A stretch of DNA of 64,000 nt from Candidatus Gastranaerophilales bacterium (GCA_944326545.1 CALVEH010000007.1:56904-120903), one strand, 5' to 3'; counted from the stretch's first letter, positions 34,353 to 41,292 are shown. Made by a program: numbers and translations. Notes: generated by a model from the sequence alone, not told the origin.

Positions 34353-34880
34353 CTACTGATTTCTTGTAAAAATTAATTTACCATTTTTATCATAACATTT
34401 ATTTCCTACCCAATGCCCTTTTAATTCACCATCAAGACTAAATATATAAGAATTTGTACTTGAAAGAATTATACTAATTTCAGTTAATTTGCCTAACTCA
34501 TTATATCTAAAGGTTTTAGTTGGAGCAGAAATATTTTCCAACACTTCTACACCTGACAAACTACCATTTTGAAAATAATAGTAAATATAATTGGGACTAT
34601 TTTTATAAAGAACAGAATATCCGCCATCTTCATAATAACAAATGCTTCTATCTTTTAACTCAGTAGCACCAAGTTTTATGGCTTTGATATTTTCTTTAAA
34701 ATTTGGGTCCTTTATATTCTTGTCTATTATGCTTTGAGGCAAGCTGTATTCTACATTTGTGAAAGCTTCTTTTCTTGCTCTTTCTACCGTGTATGTCACT
34801 TCGCCCTTCAATGTATATGAATATGAAGGACTTACACTAATCGCAAAAAACATTATTAAAAATAATACAGCTTTTTTCAT
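34353..34880 (-). CDS. Secreted protein, variable paralogue 2 (cargo gene)
   Basis: 175 aa, signal peptide MKKAVLFLIMFFAISVSPSYS. Nearly identical to paralogue 1 through residue 78, then diverged, again ending with W-V-G-N-x-C-Y-D-x-N-G. Leaderless-type promoter: TATAAT (34887-34892) 6 nt before the ATG, the same arrangement and sequence as in paralogue 1. Its own terminator follows. Function unknown; the pattern suggests selection for diversity in an exported surface or periplasmic domain. Confidence 0.68.
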   Translation of the reverse strand: MKKAVLFLIMFFAISVSPSYSYTLKGEVTYTVERARKEAFTNVEYSLPQSIIDKNIKDPNFKENIKAIKLGATELKDRSICYYEDGGYSVLYKNSPNYIYYYFQNGSLSGVEVLENISAPTKTFRYNELGKLTEISIILSSTNSYIFSLDGELKGHWVGNKCYDKNGKLIFTRNQ

Positions 34881-34909
34881 TGTTTAATTATAGCATATTG
34901 AATATTTTT

Positions 34910-35165
34910 ATAAGGCTTCAATATCTTGGCAGACTATGAAAATTAAACACCTAATCTGTAAACAACAAGTCCATCTACAATTGTTTTTTTATAAGGCTTC
35001 AATATCTTGGCAGACTATGAAAATTAGACACCTAATCTGTAGACGACAAGTGCATCTACAATTGTTTTTTTATAAGGCTTCAATATCTTGGCAGACTATG
35101 AAAATTAAACACCTAATCTGTAAACAACAAGTCCATTGGTATTTGTTTAGGGGCACAGCCCCTTC
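34910..35165 (+). repeat. Family B, 81-bp tandem array
   Basis: Three units begin ATAAGGCTTC at 34910, 34991 and 35072, an exact 81-bp period. The third ends in the GGGGCACAGCCCC hairpin. Because 81 is a multiple of three the array stays open in one frame, which is why a 101-codon ORF appears here; no RBS or protein-like conservation supports it. Confidence 0.85.
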
Positions 35166-35174
35166 CAATAAAAT

Positions 35175-35275
35175 CGTCATTCTGAGGGAGTGTACGACCG
35201 AAGAATCTCATAAGTTTTATTATTGTACGCCAAACTTGTGAGATGTTCGGGCTATGTTTCAATATGATTACAGAC
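35175..35275 (+). repeat. Family A repeat, short copy
   Basis: CGTCATTCTGAGGGAGTGTACGACCGAAGAATCTC... answered by GTGAGATGTTCGGGC...TTCAATATGATTAC. Only the two hairpin arms are present, without the longer block of the 4-kb copies. Confidence 0.7.
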
Positions 35276-35306
35276 CGACTTGTCAAATTAATAATCCAAC
35301 CCAAAG

Positions 35307-35525
35307 CTATTTACACCCGCTTACAATACTTGTCAAAGCTTGCAGTGCCTTTTCTCCAACAAGAACTTCTTCATTTTGACTAAAGGCTTTTTCTCGCATA
35401 TTCAAATAAGTGAAGAAAAACGCATAAAACTTTCTTGGCGTGGACTGCCAAAATTCAGCATCAGACCACCCAAGAACAGTTATTGCGGTAACATAGTTGC
35501 CGACCCAGTCATAGATTATTTTTTC
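35307..35525 (-). CDS. Second tail assembly chaperone (GTA gp10.1-like), expressed by -1 frameshift
   Basis: 72 codons, entered only through the -1 frame of the upstream chaperone gene: GAA AAA ATA ATC TAT GAC TGG... to TAG at 35307-35309. The peptide contains IYDWVGNYVTAITVLGWSDA and EFWQSTPRKFYAFFFTY. The tryptophan, LGWS, FW and TPR spacing is that of the small tail assembly chaperone following gp10 in gene transfer agents. There is no start codon in a plausible place, so it is expected as a C-terminal extension of the 125-aa chaperone. Usually missed by gene callers. Confidence 0.75.
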   Translation of the reverse strand, partial: EKIIYDWVGNYVTAITVLGWSDAEFWQSTPRKFYAFFFTYLNMREKAFSQNEEVLVGEKALQALTSIVSGCK

Positions 35526-35893
35526 TTTTTTGTTTTTAGTGCTTTTTTTTTAGAGCAAAACTCTCGCAAAATTTCCGGCGGCGACATCGGCAAAACAAAA
35601 GCTGTAACAAGGCTTTCTTTAAAACTTTTAAACAACCCAGGATACTGTTGAACTTTTCGAGTAAGTTCAACAATTTCATCATCACAATGATGCTTTATCA
35701 TGCCTGCATGAATCATAGAGATTGATTCATTAAGAGTCAGAGCATTTTTTGACATAAGTATGTCATATATTTCATAGGCACTTTTATTCACGCTTTTTTC
35801 GAGATTAGCAAGTGCAAAATGGTCAAATTCAAAAAGATAGGTTTTATCTTCAATCTGTACTTTTTGCGGAGTATTTAAAATATCTTGAATCAT
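35516..35893 (-). CDS. Tail assembly chaperone (GTA gp10-like, TAC_11 type)
   Basis: 125 aa. FEFDHFALANLEKSVNKSAYEIYDIL and NESISMIHAGMIKHH match the gp10-like tail assembly chaperone pattern. The C-terminus is a lysine run (KKKALKTKKKK) encoded by A-rich codons that contain the slippery heptamer A AAA AAG. Chaperones the tape measure during tail assembly. Normally made in excess of the frameshifted form. Confidence 0.75.
   Translation of the reverse strand: MIQDILNTPQKVQIEDKTYLFEFDHFALANLEKSVNKSAYEIYDILMSKNALTLNESISMIHAGMIKHHCDDEIVELTRKVQQYPGLFKSFKESLVTAFVLPMSPPEILREFCSKKKALKTKKKK
35525..35531 (-). promoter_or_regulatory. Programmed -1 frameshift site
   Basis: The minus strand reads A AAA AAG in the correct frame (zero-frame codons ACA AAA AAG), the canonical X XXY YYZ heptamer known from dnaX. 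Zero frame stops 3 codons later (TAA at 35518-35516); the -1 frame stays open for 72 codons with chaperone-like sequence. Confidence 0.7.
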
Positions 35894-35894
35894 T

Positions 35895-36401
35895 TTATAT
35901 CCTTTCGTTGTTTTGAAACATTGGCAAATAAGTTGTTTTAATTTGTGATTTTATGGTTTCAGATTGCCAAACTTTGCCTTTAAACACTTGTCTGTTACCG
36001 CTTTCATCCATATAACGAACGGTTTGAGTATCATTGCCAGTAGCTTTGCCATAAACCCATGGGATTTTTTTTGCCCCAGATACAACTCTTATCGGGCAGC
36101 ATTGAGGTTGTCTTATTCTCATTTCTTTAGTCCTTTCTAAAAACGTTCTTGCGCCCTGACCTTTCATTGATTGAGTCATAACAAGTTTTAGCGCTCCTGT
36201 TTTTTTGTCTTTTTCATAACTGTGAAGTTCGAGCTTTAGACACCCGTTCTTTTTGCAACAAAGTGTATAAATCACCTGTTTAACTATTCTTTTTCCGCCA
36301 ATGATGTCATCAACAGGCTTTTTTAAGTGATAAGTTTCGATACACCAATAAGTCTCAGGGTCTTGTGTAGAGTACACGAGTCCGCAACAGTAAAATTTCA
36401 T
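35895..36401 (-). CDS. Cysteine-rich phage protein of unknown function
   Basis: 168 aa from MKFYCCGLVYS (GAGGAG 8 nt upstream). Cysteine pairs CC at residues 5-6, CC in YTLCCKKNGCLKLELH and CC in RQPQCCPIRV suggest metal binding or a compact beta fold. The C-terminus (TQTVRYMDESGNRQVFKGKVWQ) is beta-rich. First gene of the tail block, immediately downstream of regulatory element copy 2 and 1 bp before the chaperone gene. No family recognised. Confidence 0.6.
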   Translation of the reverse strand: MKFYCCGLVYSTQDPETYWCIETYHLKKPVDDIIGGKRIVKQVIYTLCCKKNGCLKLELHSYEKDKKTGALKLVMTQSMKGQGARTFLERTKEMRIRQPQCCPIRVVSGAKKIPWVYGKATGNDTQTVRYMDESGNRQVFKGKVWQSETIKSQIKTTYLPMFQNNERI

Positions 36402-36465
36402 ACAAATCTCCTCGTCAAAGTATATATCTTGCATCTAAGCAAAAAGCACACGGGTGCCATCTGCC

Positions 36466-36547
36466 TGTAAATTGTGCTTGCAACCTTTTGCAAACAGTTT
36501 ACTTTTTCTTTATAACACATTTTTTGTACCCATTCGGGTACAATTTT
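36466..36547 (-). promoter_or_regulatory. Duplicated 82-bp regulatory element, copy 2
   Basis: Same as 17647-17728 apart from two mismatches. Palindrome TGTACCC-N4-GGGTACA at 36525-36542, TATAAA-like box at 36511-36516 (minus strand) and the TTGCAA pair at 36479-36494. It lies 65 nt upstream of the first phage gene and forms the right edge of the element. Confidence 0.65.
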
Positions 36548-36690
36548 TTTCATTTTTTTTATTGACAAACTCCAAACAACTCTTGTCTAGCCTGATAAGG
36601 TAATATTTATAAACAGTCACAAAAGGTAATGAAACAACCCGTCGCAAAGATTTACAATTAAGCAGTACCACACAAATAGGAGTATATAAG

Positions 36691-37239
36691 ATGGCAGATA
36701 TGGTAAAAAGATTTTGCAATACCTTTCTTACAGAAGGTATTTTTCTTCTCGTAATCGGAGCATTATTGTTGTTGCTACCGATATTCACAACCATTACAAT
36801 GAGTATGCTAATCAGCTTGGCTTTGGTATTTGCAGGGGTGTATAAATTTATAAACACAATTATACGCCGTGACGAAATAGAAAAACCTTGGCTTAACGTA
36901 ATCGTATCTTTATTAATGGTGTGGGCAGGTATTTATTTGACAATGATGCCTGTGTATAACTTGTTCCTTCTAACCATTGGTGTGGGAATATACTTTTTGC
37001 TTGAAGGTGTAAACTCAATGTTTATGGCATTCCAAACAAAAGGTGTGTTCAAATACTGGTGGGTAGGTCTTCTTGTAGGTTTTGCTCAATTTGGTCTTGC
37101 CTTGTTGATAGCCTTCGGTTTGCCGGGGACTGCGTTATACACAATCGGGCTTATGGTCGGCGTAAGCCTTTTGCTCTCCGGAATAGCTTTAATCTCTGTA
37201 TATACAGGAGCAGGCTGTCCACGTATAGCAGAATCATAA
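36691..37239 (+). CDS. HdeD-family (DUF308) membrane protein
   Basis: 182 aa with six predicted transmembrane helices in three hairpins, including residues about 14-32, 36-52, 68-85 and 90-110. The repeated G-x-x-L-L-x-G and LALVFAGVYKFI signatures match HdeD/DUF308 proteins, linked to acid or envelope stress in enterobacteria. RBS AGGAG, 8 nt upstream. First chromosomal gene to the right of the phage-like element. Monocistronic. Confidence 0.75.
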   Translation: MADMVKRFCNTFLTEGIFLLVIGALLLLLPIFTTITMSMLISLALVFAGVYKFINTIIRRDEIEKPWLNVIVSLLMVWAGIYLTMMPVYNLFLLTIGVGIYFLLEGVNSMFMAFQTKGVFKYWWVGLLVGFAQFGLALLIAFGLPGTALYTIGLMVGVSLLLSGIALISVYTGAGCPRIAES

Positions 37240-37254
37240 TGACACCTGCATAAC

Positions 37255-37336
37255 ATACGGCGGAACCCGCATTCGTGACCTAATCACGTTTCGCCGTGAA
37301 CCCGAAGTTCTCCTTTTTCAAGTGCTTCGGGTTCTC
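37255..37336. terminator. Double hairpin between convergent genes
   Basis: An imperfect stem with ACGGCG/CGCCGT ends and CGTGA/TCACG core (37257-37297) is followed by a perfect 10-bp stem, GAACCCGAAG with CTTCGGGTTC. Both end transcripts from hdeD (plus) and maf (minus). Confidence 0.7.
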
Positions 37337-37347
37337 CTATTAAAAAA

Positions 37348-37968
37348 CTAGAACTTATACCCCATCTGTTCAAGCAAAACTCTGACTTTTTGGGTAGGGA
37401 ATCCGATAACATTCTCCAAATCACCGTCAACGTTTTTTATAAACTCGCTTCCCATTTCTTGAATACCGTACGCACCTGCTTTATCCAAAGGTTTTTTATT
37501 TTTTACGTAATCTTTTATCAAATCCTCACTAAGGTTTTGAAAAGTTACATAGGTTTTTACCACATCGCTAACGTATTTTTGCGAATCTGAATCTAAAACA
37601 GTTATTGCCGTAACTACAAAATGAGTATTCCCGCTCAAGTCAGAAAGCATTCTTTGCGCATCAAGCTCGTCTTTAGGTTTGCTGTAAATTTTGTTATTAA
37701 AAACAACCATTGTATCGGCACTGATAATCAAACAACCTTTAGACAAGCAAATGCCCGCCCCTGATTGCTTGTGTGTATTCAAGGCGGACAATGCTTTTTG
37801 AAGAGAAAGGGTTTTGATGACGTCATCTGTGTAGTTATCAGAATTTAGTTTTTCGTCAAACTCGGGAGCGACGACATCAAAATTAGAGACGATTTTTTTT
37901 ATGAGGGAGTGACGCCTCGGAGATTGCGAGGCTAGTATTACATTTTTGTTTTCAAATCTTTTTTCCAT
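37348..37968 (-). CDS. maf: Maf-family nucleotide pyrophosphatase
   Basis: 206 aa. The N-terminal ILASQSPRRHSLIKK motif (residues 11-25) carries the phosphate-binding Ser/Arg/Arg, ISADTMVVFN the catalytic Asp, YSKPKDELDAQRMLSDLSG the Lys/Glu segment, and DKAGAYGIQEMGSEFI the C-terminal signature. Removes dTTP/UTP or modified nucleotides; associated with septum formation in other bacteria. TAAAAT ends 6 nt before the ATG with no clear Shine-Dalgarno, so a leaderless start is possible. Confidence 0.92.
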   Translation of the reverse strand: MEKRFENKNVILASQSPRRHSLIKKIVSNFDVVAPEFDEKLNSDNYTDDVIKTLSLQKALSALNTHKQSGAGICLSKGCLIISADTMVVFNNKIYSKPKDELDAQRMLSDLSGNTHFVVTAITVLDSDSQKYVSDVVKTYVTFQNLSEDLIKDYVKNKKPLDKAGAYGIQEMGSEFIKNVDGDLENVIGFPTQKVRVLLEQMGYKF

Positions 37969-38001
37969 AGGAAAATTTTAGCACATTTGCTAAAGATTTC
38001 A

Positions 38002-38241
38002 CTATGCCGTTGCAAATCTCGACGTTCTATATTGAGCGGCTTTTGCGTTCAGTGCCGCACATACACTGTTTAGTTTGTTATTTAATAACATCATATTCTT
38101 TCGCATATCTGAAAAATCACCCATCGCGTCAAGCATTTTATCAGGTTCTACCATCTTTGCTATAGACGGATTGTCAACTTTTTCATCTGCGTATTTTTTT
38201 ACTAACAACTGATCGATGTAATCTCTTGGTCCAACTGCCAT
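38002..38241 (-). CDS. Small conserved-looking hypothetical protein (79 aa)
   Basis: Starts MAVGPRDYIDQLLVKKYADE with GGGAG 9 nt upstream. Helical, with repeated methionines in the centre (MLDAMGDFSDMRKNMMLLNNKL) and a basic end. No family recognised. It is monocistronic, upstream of maf, in a region of single-gene transcripts. Confidence 0.6.
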   Translation of the reverse strand: MAVGPRDYIDQLLVKKYADEKVDNPSIAKMVEPDKMLDAMGDFSDMRKNMMLLNNKLNSVCAALNAKAAQYRTSRFATA

Positions 38242-38373
38242 GATTTTTTCTCCCTAAAAATATAATCCCTTTAATTCCCTTACTTATATAAAGTATTTTT
38301 TCATATCAAAATTGCCTTTTTTAAAAACACGTGTTTAACATTTCTTAATATTTGATTTAAATAAATGCATAAT

Positions 38374-38407
38374 AAAAAAGCGTTATCCTTTTGGGATAAC
38401 GCTTTTT
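38374..38407. terminator. Bidirectional terminator
   Basis: AAAAAAGCGTTATCC and GGATAACGCTTTTT form a 14-bp stem with a 5-nt loop between the 79-aa gene and the GH57 gene. Confidence 0.85.
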
Positions 38408-38421
38408 ATTAACTACTAATT

Positions 38422-40143
38422 CTATTCATACAACGGCTTAAGTTTTTCTTCCTGTTGAGGAATTTTTCCTTCTTCGATGGGAAGATATACTCTGTAATCG
38501 ATTACAGGGAAACAGTTGTCGATAGATTCAATTTCTGCCAATTTAGCTTCATCAATGCAATTTGCATCGAGCATATCAGCAATAGTTTCAAATCTTTCAA
38601 CGTGTTCTCTGAATCTGTCTGTAGCATAGTCCTTAGCTTGCCATGTTGTGATTAAGAATGGCCAGTCAGAGCTTTGCAACAACAAGTTTTCTCTTGCCAA
38701 TTGATTTAATGCTCTCAACAATAACTTGTCTTCAGGTTGTTTTTCGTATCTTGAAACAATATCAATGATACGTTTTTCGCAACCGTGGATAATTGGCCAC
38801 ATCCATTCTGTAAGGTGGTTTTGCCATACATAGAAGTGTCCGCCTTGACCCCAAGAAGATTCAGGGATTTGGATAGCTTCTGTTGGCGGATGAGCTTTCA
38901 AGTATTCACCGGCTGTCATTCTTTCTACTTGAGGCAAGTAGTTGTTGAACTTTCTGATAACTTGTTTAATAAATTCAACACCTTCAAACCACCAGTGACC
39001 AAACAACTCAGTATCAAATGAAACCATAACAAGACCTTCTTTGTTGTGAGAAAGTTTGTAATCGTTCAACAAGTGATAAATCAAAGTTGTGTAGTGATCA
39101 GAGTTCAAGTTAACTTGTGACATAGCAAGTACCGGGTCGTAAAGCATTTTGTCACCAAGGTCAGTAGTTGAAGAAGTAATTCTCCAATAGTGAGCACCAG
39201 ATTTGTCATCTTTTTTGTGGAATTCTCTGTAGCAGCCGTCGCCTGGGTAACCGTCAGCAGCAGACCAAACTTGGAAACCTGCTCTATCGTTTCTTCCCAT
39301 AACAGCAACTTGTGCATCCGGTAACCAGTATGCAGAGTATGTATCATAACCGGTTGGTTCTCTTTCTGGAAGAGGAATGTATTCGATGTTTCCGTAGATA
39401 CCGATTACACGTCTGTTTCCAATAGAGTTACCGCCTTCAATTACGTGAGATTCAGTAAAGAAGTATTCGATATCATTATTCTGTAGAGTTACTTCGATAG
39501 CAGGACGCCATTTTTTCTGACCGTCTTTACCAATATACTCATAACCTTGTCTGTAAGCACATTCAGGCAACCAGCAACCTTTTGCTTTTTTGCCGAAAAG
39601 TCTTTTTGTTGTATCAGAACCTACTTTGAATTGAGCATTCAAGTTAGTATCAGTAGCTAACAATGGAGAAAATCCGTGTGTTGCACCTGATGTAGTGATT
39701 TCAATACAACCTAAATCTTGGTATTTTTTGAAAGCGCTGATTAAATCTTTGTTGTACTTGTTGATAAAACAATCTTTGATGTGGTTAAACCAATCAAAGT
39801 AATATTTAGCAAGATATTTTAAGTGCTGAGAGTGAGCTACCTCAGGATCAGGATATCTTTCCAAATCTTTAGAAACAGCTTTAATACGAGCATCCAAATA
39901 TTCGATAAAACCGTTTTGAAGGTGTTCATCGTTTAATTGTTCTGCCAAAATCGGCGTAATACCAACTGTTAATTTTGCTTTAATACCTTCATCGTCATAC
40001 AATTCAGAAATTGCATTTAACAAAGGTACGTATGTTTCGGACATACACTCATATAAGTTTTCTTCCCCGAAAGGCCACATGCCTGCTTTTCTGTAGTAAG
40101 GAAGATGAGAGTGCAACATGAACACGAATTGACCAACTGTCAT
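38422..40143 (-). CDS. GH57 1,4-alpha-glucan branching enzyme
   Basis: 573 aa. The five GH57 motifs can be followed: HSHLPYY (residues 11-17), VGITPIL, a central TSGATHGFSPLL, GCWLPECAY with the nucleophile Glu, and VSFDTELFGHWWFEG with the acid/base Asp. The C-terminal region (LLQSSDWPFLITTWQAKDYA) is the helical domain found in the branching-enzyme subgroup (DUF1957). Introduces alpha-1,6 branches into glycogen. RBS GGAGAG. Cyanobacterial relatives are known, consistent with the proposed phylum. Confidence 0.9.
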   Translation of the reverse strand: MTVGQFVFMLHSHLPYYRKAGMWPFGEENLYECMSETYVPLLNAISELYDDEGIKAKLTVGITPILAEQLNDEHLQNGFIEYLDARIKAVSKDLERYPDPEVAHSQHLKYLAKYYFDWFNHIKDCFINKYNKDLISAFKKYQDLGCIEITTSGATHGFSPLLATDTNLNAQFKVGSDTTKRLFGKKAKGCWLPECAYRQGYEYIGKDGQKKWRPAIEVTLQNNDIEYFFTESHVIEGGNSIGNRRVIGIYGNIEYIPLPEREPTGYDTYSAYWLPDAQVAVMGRNDRAGFQVWSAADGYPGDGCYREFHKKDDKSGAHYWRITSSTTDLGDKMLYDPVLAMSQVNLNSDHYTTLIYHLLNDYKLSHNKEGLVMVSFDTELFGHWWFEGVEFIKQVIRKFNNYLPQVERMTAGEYLKAHPPTEAIQIPESSWGQGGHFYVWQNHLTEWMWPIIHGCEKRIIDIVSRYEKQPEDKLLLRALNQLARENLLLQSSDWPFLITTWQAKDYATDRFREHVERFETIADMLDANCIDEAKLAEIESIDNCFPVIDYRVYLPIEEGKIPQQEEKLKPLYE

Positions 40144-40464
40144 AAATAATCTCTCCTTTTTTGATTTTGGTTTGCGCCTTGACGCTTTTTCTAAACATTG
40201 TTTGGAATATTTCTACCCCTATATATTAGATTTTCTTGTTCTGTTGCTGTAGTTTTTTCCTTTTTCAGCAAAGCCTCAAAAATCCGTATCGACCCCAAGG
40301 TCTGTATTATATATAGTTATATCACAATTATTTATAAAATATAACCCCATAGAGCTAATTCTATAGGGTAATATTTACAAAAATACAAGCGACATAGGGA
40401 ATATACAACGGTAATTTATCTTTAAAGTATTATCAAATGGAATAATATTTGATACAATTAGCCT
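40144..40464. other. Intergenic region between divergent genes
   Basis: 320 bp with the GH57 RBS at the left edge, a weak hairpin at 40348-40370 (CCCATAGA...TCTATAGGG) and the mlaE promoter at the right edge. I see no ORF with a credible start, and no known riboswitch. Confidence 0.6.
40430..40458 (+). promoter_or_regulatory. Leaderless-type promoter of the mla operon
   Basis: TTATCA (40430-40435), a 17-bp spacer and TACAAT (40453-40458), then 6 nt and the ATG at 40465. No Shine-Dalgarno is present, in contrast to the downstream mlaF and mlaD genes. Confidence 0.6.
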
Positions 40465-41292
40465 ATGAGTTATTCAAAAGTCATAGAAATTTTTAAACAA
40501 AGTGCAACTTTTGCTTTAGGCAAAATGTTACTTGAGCAGACTCAAGATTTTTTGGAAACCATTGGCGAAATGGGGATAAGAACTTGGCAAGTTATATGGC
40601 TGACATTCAGGGCGCTTTTTACGGGTCAAATGAAATGGAAACTCATTATTGAGCAGTGTTCAAGATTTGCGGTTGACTCTTTGCCTATCACACTTACTAT
40701 TGTCGGTATGGTTTCTGTAATTATATCCATGCAAGTTGCGCCTGAAATGGTTAAACAAGGCGGGGAAAAGTTTATCGGAGCCCTTATGGCAGTTGTCACA
40801 GCAAGAGAGCTTGGGGCTGTTATGTCAGGTTTCGCAATAATTTCTATGATTGGTTCATCTTATGCATCAGAAATAGCAACTATGAGAGTTACTGAGCAAA
40901 TTGATGCGCTTAAAGTTTTAAAAGTAAACCCAATTGAATATCTTTTTGTGCCAAGAGTGGTAGCAGGTTTTATAATGATGCCTGTAGTTGTAATAGTTTC
41001 ATCAACCTTCGGATTGTTATGTTCCGGTATTGCTGCTCACTTGAGTGCACACGTAAGCAGACTTAACTATGTAAGCTCACTTTGGCTGGGACTTTACTTA
41101 AAAGATATTATGGTTACATTAGGTAAGTCAGCATGCTTTGGAGCTGCAATAGCTATAATAAGCTGTACCTGCGGATATTTGGCATACGGCGGTGCCAAAG
41201 GCGTAGGTCTTTCTACAACAAAAGCAGTAGTATGGTCGTTTGTTGCAATATGTATAATCGACTATATTTTTGCAACAATATTTTTCTTTTAG
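40465..41292 (+). CDS. mlaE: MlaE-type permease of a phospholipid ABC transporter
   Basis: 275 aa with five to six membrane segments. Signature FAVDSLPITLTIVGMVSVIISMQVAPEMV and the coupling region VTARELGAVMSGFAIISMIGSSYASEIATMRVTEQIDALKVL match MlaE/YrbE. Inner membrane permease of the MCE-type lipid trafficking system that acts between inner and outer membranes, so the organism is diderm. First gene of mlaE-mlaF-mlaD. Confidence 0.93.
   Translation: MSYSKVIEIFKQSATFALGKMLLEQTQDFLETIGEMGIRTWQVIWLTFRALFTGQMKWKLIIEQCSRFAVDSLPITLTIVGMVSVIISMQVAPEMVKQGGEKFIGALMAVVTARELGAVMSGFAIISMIGSSYASEIATMRVTEQIDALKVLKVNPIEYLFVPRVVAGFIMMPVVVIVSSTFGLLCSGIAAHLSAHVSRLNYVSSLWLGLYLKDIMVTLGKSACFGAAIAIISCTCGYLAYGGAKGVGLSTTKAVVWSFVAICIIDYIFATIFFF

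Larger units (their letters stand above)
9524..36548 (-). mobile_element. Domesticated or degraded siphophage / gene-transfer-agent-like element
   Basis: A 27-kb region bounded by pabBC and an hdeD-like gene holds a full set of virion genes on the minus strand: small and large terminase, portal, scaffold, HK97-type capsid, head-tail connectors, tail tube, tail assembly chaperones, short tape measure, DUF2460/DUF2163, NlpC/P60, tail tip, fibre, holin and endolysin. No integrase, repressor, excisionase, replication or antirepressor gene is seen, and no attachment-site duplication was found. The tail module matches the gene-transfer-agent type. Blocks are rearranged (see findings). Cargo genes and repeats lie between blocks. 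Confidence 0.8.

Noticed and set aside
34910..35165. CRISPR-like array
   Set aside because: The whole 81-bp unit repeats, including the intervening sequence; there are no unique spacers and no cas genes.
34936..35241. 101-codon ORF reading HLICKQQVH-type repeats
   Set aside because: It is produced by an 81-bp tandem repeat that is divisible by three; similar frames occur in other family B arrays (2483-2671, 18137-18352, 31951-32157) without an RBS.
17647..36547. 82-bp direct repeats as attL/attR of a prophage
   Set aside because: Tail-tip, fibre and lysis genes lie outside this pair and there is no integrase; both copies sit at promoter distance from a minus-strand gene. An excision role is kept only as an alternative.
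40348..40370. Small RNA or riboswitch upstream of mlaE
   Set aside because: Only a weak imperfect hairpin; the mlaE promoter lies downstream of it, so it is not in the mla leader.
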